From NCBI GenBank assembly GCA_015548865.1, contig JADMXW010000008.1, positions 1 to 64,000 of the forward strand: DNA of 64,000 nt. Reading direction: 5' to 3'. This document shows positions 21,833-32,187 of the stretch, piece by piece; the first letter of the stretch is position 1; every line of letters begins with the position of its first letter. Source of the DNA: Serratia marcescens (lineage in GTDB: Bacteria; Pseudomonadota; Gammaproteobacteria; Enterobacterales; Enterobacteriaceae). The notes under the pieces are model-generated. The model had not been told where the DNA came from and made no database searches. It saw only the letters and a list, made by a program, of their open reading frames with translations. A program made the translations under genes and the position numbers.

Positions 21833-23247
21833 TGATTCAGGGGCGGCTGTTCTGGAAAATTCTGTTTGGCTTTTGGCTGACGTTTTTACTGATATCACAA
21901 CTGCTGTGGTTGGGGTTCACGCTATATGATGGTGGGCATCGCGCTCCGCCGGAAGAGGCGATGATTCACCGCTTCGTATCGGTACAAATGGCGATGGCAG
22001 AGTCAGCATTGCAACAGGGTGGGAAGCCTGCGCTGGATGCACTGATTGCCCAGTGGCCGCAACAAGAGCGTGGTTTTCTGCACGTTTCCACTACGGCAAT
22101 CGATACCGATAAAGTGGCTCCGCCGCCTGCGCGGTGGGGAGAGCCTCCTGCCAGAGATATTCCGCCATCCCGTGGCCCAAGGCCGCCTCAGGATGAAGAA
22201 AACCGCCAGGGTGATCGGCATATGCCGCTTGTCAAAGAGGTCAATGGGCCTGATGGCGAACGTTATTGGGTGTATTTTGATGCCCAACGCTTGCGGGATG
22301 AAACCTACGCACCACGTCCTATGCTGATACTCAATATCCCAGAACCGCTGGTATGGATTGCAGGGTTAGGTGGCTTGCTCTTTAGTTGGTTATTGGCCTG
22401 GAACCTGACTCGACCACTCAATCGTTTACGCGCCAGTTTTGATAGCGTATCTCAAGGGGATTTATCGATTCGATTACTGCCGGATATGAAACGTCGGCAC
22501 GATGAGTTGAGTGATGTTGCGCGGGATTTTGATGCCATGGTCGAACGACTGGATGTGTTGGTGAGCTCCCGCGAACAATTGCTGCATGATGTGTCTCATG
22601 AATTACGCTCTCCGCTGGCGCGCTTACAACTGGCTATCGGATTAGCGCATCAAAACCGCGATAATATTGATACCTCGTTGCAACGTATCGAGGGGGAAGC
22701 GGCACGCATGGACAAAATGATCGGTGAACTGCTGACGCTATCTCGGGCCGAGCATCAGGTGGTCGAAGAGGCTTACTTCGATCTTTACGGATTGGTAGAA
22801 GCGGTGGTAAACGATGCGCGCTATGAGGCACAAGTACCGGGTGTGACAATCCTGCTGGACGCTGACACCGAACAGGATCACACGGTAAAAGGCAATGCGG
22901 AATTAATGCGGCGGGCGTTGGATAATATCGTGCGCAATGCGCTACGTTTTTCAACCCGTGAACAAACAGTGAAGGTGGTTTTACGCAGTACGGAACGCGA
23001 CTGGCTGCTGTGCGTCACCGATCAGGGACCTGGCGTGGATAAAAATAAGCTATCCAGCATCTTTGATCCTTTTATTCGTATTGAATCACTGCAGTCTGGC
23101 AAAGGCTATGGATTAGGGCTGGCGATTGCTCGCAAAGTGGTGATGGCGCATGGGGGACACATTGAAGCGGATAATGGCCCTCAGGGGGGACTGTCCGTGC
23201 GTATTTTTATTCCTCGTTGGCGGGAGCCTACACCTCGCGGGTATTGA
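21832..23247 (+). CDS. CpxA-like sensor histidine kinase
   Basis: A 471-residue membrane kinase. One transmembrane helix near residues 10-30 and a second near 168-190 bracket a periplasmic sensor domain. That domain contains a Pro/Arg-rich stretch (about 96-125). HAMP domain, DHp domain with His256 in LLHDVSHELRSPL, N-box IVRNALRFS and G2 box GKGYGLGLAIARKV follow. The ATG at 21832 overlaps the regulator's stop. It is related to CpxA, but the periplasmic domain differs and the signal is unknown. Its placement suggests it senses a MacAB substrate. Confidence 0.9.
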   Translation: MIQGRLFWKILFGFWLTFLLISQLLWLGFTLYDGGHRAPPEEAMIHRFVSVQMAMAESALQQGGKPALDALIAQWPQQERGFLHVSTTAIDTDKVAPPPARWGEPPARDIPPSRGPRPPQDEENRQGDRHMPLVKEVNGPDGERYWVYFDAQRLRDETYAPRPMLILNIPEPLVWIAGLGGLLFSWLLAWNLTRPLNRLRASFDSVSQGDLSIRLLPDMKRRHDELSDVARDFDAMVERLDVLVSSREQLLHDVSHELRSPLARLQLAIGLAHQNRDNIDTSLQRIEGEAARMDKMIGELLTLSRAEHQVVEEAYFDLYGLVEAVVNDARYEAQVPGVTILLDADTEQDHTVKGNAELMRRALDNIVRNALRFSTREQTVKVVLRSTERDWLLCVTDQGPGVDKNKLSSIFDPFIRIESLQSGKGYGLGLAIARKVVMAHGGHIEADNGPQGGLSVRIFIPRWREPTPRGY

Positions 23248-23330
23248 TTAGTCTTTTTTAGAAGACGACGGTGTATTTTTGCATGAAAATCATCTTTTTG
23301 TAAAAATTCACCTTGCTTAGGATGGATCCT

Positions 23331-24419
23331 ATGCCGCTAAATTATACATGCTCAACCAATAACGCGCTTGTTTCCGCGTACCAACGCTGTTCCTGTTTCG
23401 GCCTGCTCCCTAACCCACCATTTCGATTCTTGCAGTATGTTGCTTCTACTCATAATGATGTAGGCGATCAGCCCCTACCTTCTCTTCCTACGCTGTCATC
23501 ATTGGCTGCAAATGCCTGTGTAAACCATATTACTGCGGTCAAAGCGTTTTTTCTCCCGGATGATGCAGTGGCGGTGGAGCGATTTGTTTGTGATAACAGC
23601 GAGTTTCCATTTGCGGTACAGCGTGTGTTGCACAAGGCATTTTATCATCTCTGGCAGTCGCTTTCTGTTGATGAACGTCCCTGGCTGGCAGAGGCTATCG
23701 CAACAGAGCGCATTTTGAATGGGCAACCTTGCGATACTGTGGCCCAATCCCATGGTATTTCTAGAAATAGTCATTTAATGCATAAGCTGAATATGGTGGC
23801 GGTTAATGGCTTGGCAGGCGCACGGGTGCATGATGGTCAATGTTGTTCCGAAGTGGCTGATGTTTACGGTATAGAATTGGATAGCTTAGCCTTTAATGAA
23901 TTACAAAAAAAAGCGGTAATGGGTCGTGCTGGAGAACGGGTGCGTAGAGGTGAATCATGTATACGCGTAGCGGATGAGCATGGTATCTCCGAGCACTATG
24001 AAGCGATGGATATGCTAGAAATGGAAGCAGTAAACAGCTGTGCAGGGGAACAGGTGCGTAATGGTCTATGTTGTTGGTATGTCGCCGCGAAACATGGTAT
24101 CAATCCGTCGTTTTCGGCTATGAATGAACTGGCCTGCATTGCGGCAAGAACGGTTGCTGGAGAGAGAGTACGGCGGGGGGAATCCATTCAACAGGTCATC
24201 CGATCTCACGGTGTGAATTGCTCTACTAGAGCGATAAATGAGTTAGAAATGATCGCAGTTTATACTTTTGGTATCGAACGGATTTATAACGGCGAATCCA
24301 GCCAGTCAGTCGCGAATTCACTGGGTATTTCATTAGTAGGATTCGCGGCAAAATGGCTGGAGACTCTTGCTATTGAGATTGTGGGCAGGGGAAAACGTCC
24401 GCGCTTAGGTGAGTATTGA
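23331..24419 (+). CDS. Protein of six tandem 38-residue helix-turn-helix-like repeats, function unknown
   Basis: A 362-residue protein I cannot assign to a family. Residues 1-120 form a non-repetitive, hydrophobic, Cys-containing N-terminal region. Residues 121-348 are six repeats of exactly 38 residues with no gaps, and 349-362 are a short basic tail. Each repeat reads like three helices with a helix-turn-helix core (for example GESCIRVADEHGIS). Gly11, Val17, Gly22, Leu33 and Ala37 are identical in all six. The start is the ATG at 23331 with AGGA 8 nt upstream. In-frame TTG and ATG codons just before it are alternatives. There is no signal peptide. It lies between a two-component system and crr, is independent of both, and base composition and context suggest acquired DNA. 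Confidence 0.8.
   Translation: MPLNYTCSTNNALVSAYQRCSCFGLLPNPPFRFLQYVASTHNDVGDQPLPSLPTLSSLAANACVNHITAVKAFFLPDDAVAVERFVCDNSEFPFAVQRVLHKAFYHLWQSLSVDERPWLAEAIATERILNGQPCDTVAQSHGISRNSHLMHKLNMVAVNGLAGARVHDGQCCSEVADVYGIELDSLAFNELQKKAVMGRAGERVRRGESCIRVADEHGISEHYEAMDMLEMEAVNSCAGEQVRNGLCCWYVAAKHGINPSFSAMNELACIAARTVAGERVRRGESIQQVIRSHGVNCSTRAINELEMIAVYTFGIERIYNGESSQSVANSLGISLVGFAAKWLETLAIEIVGRGKRPRLGEY
23691..24374 (+). repeat. Six 114-bp coding repeats
   Basis: Six units of 114 bp encode the six 38-residue protein repeats. At DNA level the units have diverged strongly, so the array is old and kept in register by selection on the protein. Variable positions in the unit are 15-16, 19-20 and 24-28, around the predicted turn and third helix. 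Cys14 is kept in repeats 1-4 and replaced by Ile and Ser in 5 and 6. Confidence 0.85.
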
Positions 24420-24434
24420 GAACCTTGAATAAAA

Positions 24435-24457
24435 AAACCCCGCGCTCAGCGGGGTTT
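24435..24457 (-). terminator. crr terminator
   Basis: AAACCCCGC and GCGGGGTTT form a 9-bp stem with loop GCTCA. On the reverse strand it is followed by a run of Ts, making it the pts operon terminator. It can also serve the converging repeat-protein gene. Confidence 0.85.
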
Positions 24458-24489
24458 CGGTGTCTTCAAGAACAGCGTCCAGCTAAGTA

Positions 24490-24999
24490 CTACTTTTTGA
24501 TACGGATGACCGGTGTTTCACCTACAACAACAGTACCGCTCAGTTTGGTCAGCTCTTTGATTTCATCCATATTGGAGATAACCACCGGCGTCAATGTAGA
24601 CTTGGCCTTTTCTTCCAACAGTGCCAGGTCGAACTCAATGACGAGATCGCCTTTCTTCACATGTTGGCCTTCTTCCGCAATGCGTTTAAAGCCTTCACCT
24701 TTTAGCTCAACGGTATCGATGCCGAAGTGAACGAACAATTCAACCCCGCTGTCGGATTCGATAGAGAAAGCATGGTTAGTTTCAAAAATCTTGCCGATAG
24801 TGCCATCAACCGGTGCTACGATTTTGTTGCCGGTCGGTTTAATGGCAATACCATCCCCAACGATCTTCTCAGCAAAAACAACGTCAGGAACATCTTCGAT
24901 ATTGACGATTTCACCGGACAAAGGCGCAATGATTTCAATGCTGCCGGTATCTTTTTTGTCGTCAGATACCAGAGATTTTAGTTTATCGAACAAACCCAT
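24490..24999 (-). CDS. crr: Glucose-specific EIIA component
   Basis: A 169-residue cytosolic phosphocarrier, the same length as E. coli EIIAGlc. His in [11 protein letters not shown] and the phosphorylated His in [11 protein letters not shown] form the active site. It passes phosphate from HPr to EIICB-Glc and, depending on phosphorylation state, controls adenylate cyclase and inducer exclusion. It is the last gene of ptsH-ptsI-crr, 41 bp after ptsI, and in E. coli has internal promoters within ptsI. Confidence 0.98.
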   Translation of the reverse strand: MGLFDKLKSLVSDDKKDTGSIEIIAPLSGEIVNIEDVPDVVFAEKIVGDGIAIKPTGNKIVAPVDGTIGKIFETNHAFSIESDSGVELFVHFGIDTVELKGEGFKRIAEEGQHVKKGDLVIEFDLALLEEKAKSTLTPVVISNMDEIKELTKLSGTVVVGETPVIRIKK

Positions 25000-25040
25000 G
25001 ATCTTCTCCTAATCTTTAATATTGGGTCAGCATAGCAGAA

Positions 25041-26768
25041 TCAACAGAGCGTTTTTTCTTTGATGAATCGGCTCACTACATCGCTCAGTTCTTGCGCTGT
25101 GGGCTGGGAGAGCGCTTGTTCTGCCAAGGCTTTGGCATCATCGTAATTTGCATTACGAATAATCTTCTTGATGCCTGGAATTGAGATTGCACTCATGCTG
25201 AATTCATCCAAACCCATACCCAATAATAGCAGTGTAGCACGTTCGTCACCAGCAAGCTCGCCGCACATCCCCGTCCATTTGCCTTCGGCATGAGATGCGT
25301 CAATGACCTGCTTGATCAGACGCAATACCGCTGGCGACATCGGGTTATAGAGATGAGAGATAAGCTCATTACCACGATCAACTGCCAGAGTATACTGGGT
25401 TAAGTCGTTTGTCCCAATACTAAAAAAGTCCACTTCTTTCGCCAGATGTGTCGCAATGGTGGCTGCAGCAGGTGTTTCTACCATCACGCCAACCTCAATG
25501 CTCTCATCAAAGGCCTTTCCTTCCGCTCTCAACTGTGATTTAAGCAGTTCCAACTCGGCTTTCAGTGCTCGGACTTCTTCAACTGAAATGATCATTGGAA
25601 ACATGATACGCAGCTTGCCGAAAACGGAAGCGCGTAAAATGGCGCGCAGCTGCGCGTGCAGAATTTCTTTGCGATCGAGACAGATACGAATCGCACGCCA
25701 GCCGAGGAACGGGTTCTCTTCCTTCGGCAAATTCATGTAGGGCAGGTCTTTATCTCCGCCAATGTCCATGGTCCGGACGATAACGGCCTGTGCGCCCATA
25801 GCTTCCGCCACGGCTTTGTAAGCCTGGAACTGCTCTTCTTCTGTCGGGAAAGCATCGCGATCCATAAACAGGAATTCAGTGCGGTACAGGCCTACGCCTT
25901 CCGCACCGTTGCGCTCCGCGCCAGCAACATCACGCACCGTACCGATGTTGGCACAGACTTCCACCTGATGCCCATCAAGTGTGATAGCGGGTAAATCTTT
26001 CAGTTTTGCCAACGCATCTTTTTCAGCGAGGTACTGCGCCTGCAACGCTTTCAGTTGTTCGATAACATCGGGCGTTGGGTTCTGATAAATTTTGTTGTTA
26101 ACACCATCCAAAATCAGATAATCGCCGTTTTTTACCTGTTGTGTGGCATCAGATGTACCCACGATTGCAGGTAATTCCAAAGAGCGAGCCATGATTGAGG
26201 TGTGGGACGTTCGGCCGCCGAGATCGGTAATAAAACCGAGCACCTTGTCCAAATTCAACTGAGCGGTTTCTGATGGCGTCAGGTCGGTTGCGACCAGAAT
26301 AGACTCTTCCTGAATATCACCAAGATCGATGATCGGCATACCGAGAATATTTCTCAGCAGACGTTTACCGATATCGCGCATATCCGCAGCACGCTCTTTC
26401 AGGTACTCATCGTCTAACTCTTCCAGCGCTTTCGCTTGGTTTTCAATCACCGAGTAGGCAGCTGCGTCAGCAGTGTGATGGTCCTTTTTGATCAGGGCTA
26501 TGATTTCCTGCTCGAACTCTTCATCTTCGAGCAGCATGATATGCCCTTCGAAGATGGCTTCTTTCTCAGCACCCAGGGTTGCACCTGCTTTGGCCTTGAT
26601 AGTTTCCAGCTGTGCGGAAGCTTTGGCTCGGCCACTCAGAAAACGTTCGATCTCTCGTTCAACGTCTTCAGCAGTAATTTTCTTCCGGCTGATGACGATT
26701 TCGTCTTCTTTCAATAACAGCGCATTACCGAAAGCAAAACCGGGTGATACTAATATGCCTGAAATCAT
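25041..26768 (-). CDS. ptsI: Phosphoenolpyruvate-protein phosphotransferase (Enzyme I)
   Basis: A 575-residue Enzyme I, the same length as in E. coli. The phosphorylated His lies in [17 protein letters not shown]. The C-terminal PEP-binding barrel has [35 protein letters not shown] and the active Cys in GMCGELAGD. It transfers phosphate from phosphoenolpyruvate to HPr. It follows ptsH after 47 bp. Confidence 0.98.
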   Translation of the reverse strand: MISGILVSPGFAFGNALLLKEDEIVISRKKITAEDVEREIERFLSGRAKASAQLETIKAKAGATLGAEKEAIFEGHIMLLEDEEFEQEIIALIKKDHHTADAAAYSVIENQAKALEELDDEYLKERAADMRDIGKRLLRNILGMPIIDLGDIQEESILVATDLTPSETAQLNLDKVLGFITDLGGRTSHTSIMARSLELPAIVGTSDATQQVKNGDYLILDGVNNKIYQNPTPDVIEQLKALQAQYLAEKDALAKLKDLPAITLDGHQVEVCANIGTVRDVAGAERNGAEGVGLYRTEFLFMDRDAFPTEEEQFQAYKAVAEAMGAQAVIVRTMDIGGDKDLPYMNLPKEENPFLGWRAIRICLDRKEILHAQLRAILRASVFGKLRIMFPMIISVEEVRALKAELELLKSQLRAEGKAFDESIEVGVMVETPAAATIATHLAKEVDFFSIGTNDLTQYTLAVDRGNELISHLYNPMSPAVLRLIKQVIDASHAEGKWTGMCGELAGDERATLLLLGMGLDEFSMSAISIPGIKKIIRNANYDDAKALAEQALSQPTAQELSDVVSRFIKEKTLC

Positions 26769-26815
26769 AACCCTACCTTCACTCGAAACTGATGTTCACA
26801 CGAAAAGCCTGCCGA

Positions 26816-27073
26816 TTACTCAAGTTCGGCCATCAGCTTAACCAGATGTTCAACGGCTTTTTGTTCGTCTTCACCTTCTGCGGAAAGGGTAACGACAGTG
26901 CCTTGTGTCAGGCCAAGGGTCTGAAGTTTAAACAAGCTTTTAGCGCTGGCGCTTTTTCCGTTGGAAGTGACGGTAATTTCGCTGGTAAATCCTTTGGCTT
27001 CTTTAACAAACTGAGCCGCAGGACGGGTGTGCAGGCCATTCGGAGCGGTAATTGTAACTTCTTGCTGGAACAT
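26816..27073 (-). CDS. ptsH: Phosphocarrier protein HPr
   Basis: An 85-residue HPr nearly identical to the E. coli protein, with phosphorylated His15 in [15 protein letters not shown] and Ser46 in [11 protein letters not shown]. It is the first gene of the pts operon and carries phosphate from Enzyme I to sugar-specific EIIA domains. Confidence 0.98.
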   Translation of the reverse strand: MFQQEVTITAPNGLHTRPAAQFVKEAKGFTSEITVTSNGKSASAKSLFKLQTLGLTQGTVVTLSAEGEDEQKAVEHLVKLMAELE

Positions 27074-27427
27074 TCTGTTTTCCCCAACTATGGTTTGGAT
27101 TCGTGTTGTGGAACTAAAGTTTAGTGTATTTACCGAACTTTAGTCTGTTAGGTCAGCCCCATTTATGTTACGGGGTCGTCCTTGATGCGGCAAGGAAATG
27201 ACGAAACGCCTTCCTTGAATATATACGTCAGACAGTGTTGCATTCCAGCTCTGCGTGTTATGACGTCACCGCCTTAGTGGTAAAAAGCGGGTCAATGTCA
27301 TCATCAGGAGTTGCGTGCTGTGTTATGGGTATTAATTTCGCGCATCAAAATAATTGTTCGGTTAAATACTAAACCTAGACCAAAAAAGCAATCATTGATG
27401 GGTATAAAGTTTGAACTCGACCACAAA
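27074..27427 (-). promoter_or_regulatory. ptsHI-crr promoter region
   Basis: The gap before ptsH holds no gene. The imperfect inverted repeat AATTTCGCGCATCAAAATAATT near 27331-27356 resembles the operators of Mlc/NagC-type repressors, which control ptsH in E. coli. I did not find a convincing CRP palindrome here. Promoter positions were not assigned. Confidence 0.35.
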
Positions 27428-27451
27428 AAAAGCACCTATGAAGGTGCTTTT
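27428..27451 (-). terminator. cysK terminator
   Basis: AAAAGCACC and GGTGCTTTT form a 9-bp stem with loop TATGAA. The reverse strand continues in Ts, about 25 bp after the cysK stop. Confidence 0.85.
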
Positions 27452-27475
27452 AGGTAGCTAATGCTGCTTGCGCGA

Positions 27476-28444
27476 CTACTGTTGCAACTCTTGTTCTGTG
27501 AACAGATCGGCGAACAGTGCCGTGCTGAGATAACGTTCACCGGAAGATGGCAGAATCACAACGATAGTTTTTCCTTCGAATGCAGGATCTTTAAGCAAAT
27601 TCAGTGCAGCGGCAACGGCAGCACCAGAAGAGATCCCGGCAAGGATACCTTCCTCTTCCATCAGACGGCGTGCGGTTGAGATTGCATCTTCGTTAGAAAT
27701 ACGCTCAACGCGATCCACCAGAGACAGATCGAGGTTACCAGGAATAAATCCAGCACCGATCCCCTGGATCTTGTGTGGGCCTGGTTTGATTTCTTCGCCT
27801 GCCAGCGCTTGCGTAATCACGGGGGAATCCGCAGGTTCAACTGCCACCGTGGTGATGGCTTTACCCTTGGTCTTTTTGATAAAGCGGCTGACGCCAGTCA
27901 ACGTGCCGCCAGTGCCAACGCCAGAGATAAATACGTCCACTTCTCCGTCGGTGTCTTCCCAGATTTCTGGACCAGTGGTTTTTTCGTGAATTTCCGGGTT
28001 AGCCGGGTTGCTGAACTGCTGCAGCAACAGGAAACGATTCGGATCGCTGGCGACAATTTCTTCTGCCTTGGCGATAGCCCCTTTCATGCCTTTCGCGCCT
28101 TCAGTCAGTACCAATTTGGCACCCAGCGCTTTCAACAGTTTGCGCCGCTCGATGCTCATTGTTTCTGGCATGGTCAGCGTTAATTTGTACCCGCGGGCGG
28201 CAGCGACATAAGCCAGTGCAATCCCAGTGTTACCGCTTGTCGGTTCAACCAGTTCAACGCCAGGTTTCAATATACCGCGTTTTTCCGCATCCCAAATCAG
28301 GTTCGCGCCGATACGGCATTTAACACTAAAGCTGGGGTTGCGTGATTCCACTTTTGCCAGAATACGTCCATTACCGATACGGTTCAGGCGAACCAGCGGC
28401 GAGTGGCCGATGGTGTAGGAGTTATCTTCATAGATTTTGCTCAT
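27476..28444 (-). CDS. cysK: Cysteine synthase A
   Basis: A 322-residue O-acetylserine sulfhydrylase. The PLP lysine is in [11 protein letters not shown], the substrate loop in [16 protein letters not shown], and the PLP-phosphate loop in [13 protein letters not shown]. The C-terminus ends in the LFTEQELQQ stretch typical of CysK. The ATG at 28444 is preferred over a TTG two codons upstream because AGGA lies 7 nt before it and it gives MSKIYEDNS as in E. coli. It belongs to the CysB regulon in enterics and lies upstream of the pts operon as usual. Confidence 0.97.
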   Translation of the reverse strand: MSKIYEDNSYTIGHSPLVRLNRIGNGRILAKVESRNPSFSVKCRIGANLIWDAEKRGILKPGVELVEPTSGNTGIALAYVAAARGYKLTLTMPETMSIERRKLLKALGAKLVLTEGAKGMKGAIAKAEEIVASDPNRFLLLQQFSNPANPEIHEKTTGPEIWEDTDGEVDVFISGVGTGGTLTGVSRFIKKTKGKAITTVAVEPADSPVITQALAGEEIKPGPHKIQGIGAGFIPGNLDLSLVDRVERISNEDAISTARRLMEEEGILAGISSGAAVAAALNLLKDPAFEGKTIVVILPSSGERYLSTALFADLFTEQELQQ

Positions 28445-28576
28445 GGCCAATCCTTATAACTGTATGAAATTTTTACCAACAGGATAAAGCATACTCACTC
28501 CTCTCTTTCAGGGAAGGAAAGAATTGCTATATCGTTATGTTCTTAAGAAATATCTTTTCATTACAGTCGAAAAAGA

Positions 28577-29347
28577 CTATCGCGCGCTTTGTGATACGAC
28601 GAGATGACGATAGCGATCTACCCACAATGCGGTAGCACCGCAGACGGCTACGGGCATCACTACCAGATTCAAGAACGGTACCAGCGTGAAAACACTGATT
28701 AGCGCACCAAACTGTAAGTTATTGAGCTTATGACGCCGTAGCGCTTCGCGCATGGTGGGAAAGCTGATTTTGTGATTATCAAAGGGGTAGTCACAATATT
28801 GAATGGCCAGCATCCAGGCGCTAAATCCGAACCACAGCAGCGGAGCGACGGTTTGCCCGATTCCAGGGATGAGATACAGCAACAACAGCACGAGTGCGCG
28901 TGGCAAGTAATAGGCAAGTTTCTGCACTTCGCGTTTCATGATACGCGGGATATCTTTAAGCATGCCCATAACCCCACTGTCTGGTAATGTTTTTCCTGTC
29001 AGGCGAGCCTCTAGTTGCTCTGCCAGCAAGCCGTTAAACGGGGCGGCGATAAAGTTAGCTAGCGTGCTAAAAAAATAGCCAAACACCAACAGAATAGACA
29101 CAACGGCGAGCGGCCAGAGCAGGTAACTTAACCATTGCAGCCAATCTGGCACATAACCCATCAAACGGGCAATCCATTCGCCCATGCGGGAAAATAGCCA
29201 CCAAAAGGCGCTGCCCATCAACAGTACGTTGACCAACAGGGGAATGATGACAAAACGCCGTATTCCTGGCTGAGACATCAGTTGCCAGCCTTGTGCAAAA
29301 TAGTAGATTCCTGAACGCGGTGGCGTAGGGTTTGACGGGGTTACCAT
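28577..29347 (-). CDS. cysZ: Sulfate transporter CysZ
   Basis: A 256-residue inner-membrane protein importing sulfate for cysteine synthesis. Hydrophobic segments near residues 30-55 and 70-100, and a pair around 140-190, match CysZ. Signature stretches are [19 protein letters not shown] and [16 protein letters not shown]. The ATG at 29347 gives an N-terminus like E. coli CysZ (253 residues). A GTG 33 nt upstream is less likely. It lies next to cysK and is divergent from zipA, the conserved enterobacterial order. Confidence 0.95.
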   Translation of the reverse strand: MVTPSNPTPPRSGIYYFAQGWQLMSQPGIRRFVIIPLLVNVLLMGSAFWWLFSRMGEWIARLMGYVPDWLQWLSYLLWPLAVVSILLVFGYFFSTLANFIAAPFNGLLAEQLEARLTGKTLPDSGVMGMLKDIPRIMKREVQKLAYYLPRALVLLLLYLIPGIGQTVAPLLWFGFSAWMLAIQYCDYPFDNHKISFPTMREALRRHKLNNLQFGALISVFTLVPFLNLVVMPVAVCGATALWVDRYRHLVVSQSAR

Positions 29348-29585
29348 GGCATCCTGTTCCTCATTGCTTGTGTGATCCACTTGGTTTGTGTGATCCGCAT
29401 CATATCGGGATGATTTTCTGCTGACCAGTGCCCCTTTGGATGAAAAAAAAGCAAAAAAGTGCGCCCGGTATATCTTTATTCCTATAAAATACTGTGCAGG
29501 CTTGCACTTGTGTACGCGGGCAAATAGAGTTAGGGGTATGAAAAAGTTGCCGCGGTGGCAATAAATTGAATTAACTGGGATAGCA

Positions 29586-30524
29586 ATGATGCAGGACTTG
29601 CGTCTGATATTAATCGTTGTGGGCGCGATCGCTATAATTGCGCTACTGCTTCACGGCTTGTGGACGAGCCGTAAAGAGCGTTCGTCCCTTTTTCGTGACC
29701 GTCCGGTGAAGCGTCTTAAGCAAAAGCAGAAACGGGAAGATGCTGCGCCGCTGGAGGAACTTGACGAAGGGGTTGGCGAAGTCAGAGTCACCCGGACTCG
29801 TGTGCCGGAAGAACCCGCGTTAGGGACGTTTGATGAACCCGCGCCGCCTTCTGCGTCATCATCGCCTTTTGCTTCTGCTGCTGAGCACGTTCGCACAGAT
29901 TACGATCCGCTATTAGGTGCGGCGGTACCGCATCGCTCTGCGCCAGAAGCGCGGGTAGAAGAGGCTTACGATGAGCCCTTGCGCCCCACTCACGTAACGC
30001 ACGATCGTGACGCTGGTGCCGTGGCCTCCGAGGTAACGCAAGCATTGCCTGAGCAGGACACTGCTCAGGCCCAGCCGCAAGCGGCAAGCGAGAGCAACAC
30101 CCAGCAAGAAGCTGTATTGGTGCTGCACGTCGCAGCTCATCAGGGCAGTATCATCGGCGGTGAAGTGCTACTGCAAAGCGTATTGCAGGCAGGTTTCCAG
30201 TTTGGTGAAATGAATATTTTCCATCGCCATGTTAATCCAGCGGGAGCAGGGCCGGTGTTGTTCAGCCTGGCAAACATGGTGAAACCTGGCTCTTTCAGTA
30301 TTGATGATATGGCTGAGTTTTCTACGCCGGGGGTTTCCATTTTCATGATGGTGCCCTCCTACGGTGATGCGAGTCAGAATTTCAAATTAATGCTGCAATC
30401 CGCGCAACGCATTGCTGACGATGTGGGCGGTGTAGTGCTGGATGATGAACGCCGCTTGATGACGCCGCAGAAAGTTGAAGCCTACAAGAGCCGTATTCGC
30501 GACGTGTTGCGGACTCATGGGTAA
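29586..30524 (+). CDS. zipA: Cell-division protein ZipA
   Basis: A 312-residue bitopic membrane protein. The N-terminal helix [20 protein letters not shown] is followed by a charged segment, a Pro/Ala/Glu-rich linker (about 65-170) and the C-terminal FtsZ-binding domain (about 178-312, [29 protein letters not shown]). It tethers FtsZ to the membrane at the septum. The linker is shorter than in E. coli. In E. coli, ligA follows immediately. Here a repeat element and yjeH follow instead. Confidence 0.96.
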   Translation: MMQDLRLILIVVGAIAIIALLLHGLWTSRKERSSLFRDRPVKRLKQKQKREDAAPLEELDEGVGEVRVTRTRVPEEPALGTFDEPAPPSASSSPFASAAEHVRTDYDPLLGAAVPHRSAPEARVEEAYDEPLRPTHVTHDRDAGAVASEVTQALPEQDTAQAQPQAASESNTQQEAVLVLHVAAHQGSIIGGEVLLQSVLQAGFQFGEMNIFHRHVNPAGAGPVLFSLANMVKPGSFSIDDMAEFSTPGVSIFMMVPSYGDASQNFKLMLQSAQRIADDVGGVVLDDERRLMTPQKVEAYKSRIRDVLRTHG

Positions 30525-30553
30525 GCGCAAAGCCTCCCATTGTGAGTGCTTTT

Positions 30554-30822
30554 AGACTGATGACAAATCCACGTTCCCCTCGTCATCCTCGGCGAAATCC
30601 GGGGATCGCTTTTAGAAGAAATGTGTTACTTCTGTAAGAAATTCTCGCCTGCGCGGAAATGATGGACGTGGACAGGAATGACTGTTTCGGGGCGGTTGCT
30701 GACAAACCCTTTTAGGCATGCCCGTGTTTCCCGGCGAATCACGACGAGGGGGGCTCCGGCGGCTTACGCCGCTACGACCCCATCGCTGCACCTCTCCTAA
30801 TTTCGGGCTTTGTCATCAGTCT
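30554..30822. repeat. Mosaic intergenic repeat, copy B, with perfect 14-bp terminal inverted repeats
   Basis: AGACTGATGACAAA (30554-30567) and its exact reverse complement TTTGTCATCAGTCT (30809-30822) bound 269 bp of non-coding DNA. The left part (TCGTCATCCTCGGCG, CCGGGGATC) matches copies A and D. The arrangement is that of a miniature inverted-repeat element. It lies between zipA and yjeH and abuts a terminator. Confidence 0.8.
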
Positions 30823-30823
30823 G

Positions 30824-30853
30824 AAAGCCTCCTTCGTGGAGGCTTTGTTTTTT
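30824..30853 (+). terminator. Terminator between repeat B and yjeH
   Basis: AAAGCCTCC/GGAGGCTTT form a 9-bp stem with loop TTCGT, followed by GTTTTTT. It presumably ended the zipA transcript before the repeat inserted. A left-over AAAGCCTCC also stands at the other edge of the repeat (near 30530). Confidence 0.8.
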
Positions 30854-30874
30854 GACAGCATAGGGTGGGTTGAA

Positions 30875-32131
30875 GTGGCAAGTAGCAATGGACTAAAGCA
30901 GGATTTGGGCGTTATTCAGGGGGTGGGGCTGCTTTCTACCTCACTGCTAGGTACAGGTGTATTTGCGGTGCCAACGATTGTTGCTCAGTTGTCGGGTAAC
31001 GATAGCCTTTGGGCTTGGCCGCTGTTGATCGTGTTGGTGTTTCCTATTGCCATCGGCTTTGCCGCATTGGGACAGCATTTTCCTAATGCAGGGGGAGCCG
31101 CGCACTTTGTCAATATGGCGTTTGGCCCGCGCTTGGCGCGTGTTACCCGTTGGTTGTTTCTCTCCGTGATCCCATTGGGTTTGCCTGCCGCGCTGCAAAT
31201 TGCCGCTGAATTCTGGTCCCCGTTTATTGGCCACAGCTTGAAGGGAACACTGGTGGTGCAAATGTTGACGCTGGTAGCCATCTGGCTGCTTGGGTCACGT
31301 AGTGCTGGCTCCAGCGCGTCTATTCAAACGCTCATTGCCATATTGGTGGGAGTGCTGGTTGCGGCTATTTGGTGGGCGGGAGACATTAACCCCGCGCATA
31401 TTGCCTGGCCTGCGATAGGTACTCTCTCTTGGCCGAACACCTTTGATTCACTGGCAGTCATGTTTTGGTGTTTTGTCGGGCTGGAGGCGTTTGCTCACCT
31501 TTCCACTGAGTTTCGCAACCCAGAACGTGATTTCCCACGCGCATTGATGATTGGCATGCTGATTGCCGGCATTGTGTATTGGGGCTGTACGGTGGCGATT
31601 TTACAGTTGAACGTCTACGGCAATGATATCGCCCCGACGTCGCTGCTGTTAAACATTGTTGCGGATCTGTTTGGCAGTCACTGGATCTATTGGGGAGCCT
31701 GCTTGATTGGCTATCTGGCTTGTTTTGCCAGCGTGAATATTTACACGCAGGGCTTTGCACGGCTGGTGTGGTCTCAGGCGATACCGGGGAGCCGTTTAGG
31801 CATGCTTTCGCGTACTCAGGTGCCACTCAATGCGCTGTCAGCGGTGGTGTTCTGTAGCATGGTGTGTTGTTTGCTGATTTACTGGTTATCTCTGCCATTA
31901 TCGACGTTGATTGTGTATGCCAATGGCATTTTTGTTCTGGTGTATCTGCTGTGTATGCTGGCTGGTTGCCGGTTGCTGAAAGGGCGTGCTCGGCTGATGG
32001 CCATCATCGGTAGCGTGCTGTGCTGTGCACTGTTGGTGATGGTCGGAACTAAGTCACTTTATGCGCTGATTATGTTGGCATTGCTGTGGTGGGGATTGCC
32101 GCATAAGTCACAGCAACTGGCTGCAGAATAA
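30875..32131 (+). CDS. yjeH: Amino-acid exporter YjeH
   Basis: A 418-residue APC-superfamily protein with about 12 hydrophobic segments, the same length as E. coli YjeH, an exporter of L-methionine and branched-chain amino acids. Typical stretches are GLLSTSLLGTGVFAVPTI, FWCFVGLEAFAHLSTEF and NPERDFPRALMIG. The GTG at 30875 is chosen over an ATG at 30836 because the latter lies inside the terminator hairpin and because the GTG start gives a protein aligned with E. coli from its N-terminus. Confidence 0.93.
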   Translation: MASSNGLKQDLGVIQGVGLLSTSLLGTGVFAVPTIVAQLSGNDSLWAWPLLIVLVFPIAIGFAALGQHFPNAGGAAHFVNMAFGPRLARVTRWLFLSVIPLGLPAALQIAAEFWSPFIGHSLKGTLVVQMLTLVAIWLLGSRSAGSSASIQTLIAILVGVLVAAIWWAGDINPAHIAWPAIGTLSWPNTFDSLAVMFWCFVGLEAFAHLSTEFRNPERDFPRALMIGMLIAGIVYWGCTVAILQLNVYGNDIAPTSLLLNIVADLFGSHWIYWGACLIGYLACFASVNIYTQGFARLVWSQAIPGSRLGMLSRTQVPLNALSAVVFCSMVCCLLIYWLSLPLSTLIVYANGIFVLVYLLCMLAGCRLLKGRARLMAIIGSVLCCALLVMVGTKSLYALIMLALLWWGLPHKSQQLAAE

Positions 32132-32187
32132 ACGTGCCACACCAGCCAAATAAATGGCCGGTGCTCACGATGGGATGATGCAGTCAA

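Noticed and set aside
30836-30874. Upstream ATG start for yjeH
   Set aside because: The ATG lies in a terminator stem. The GTG at 30875 gives a protein of exactly the E. coli length.
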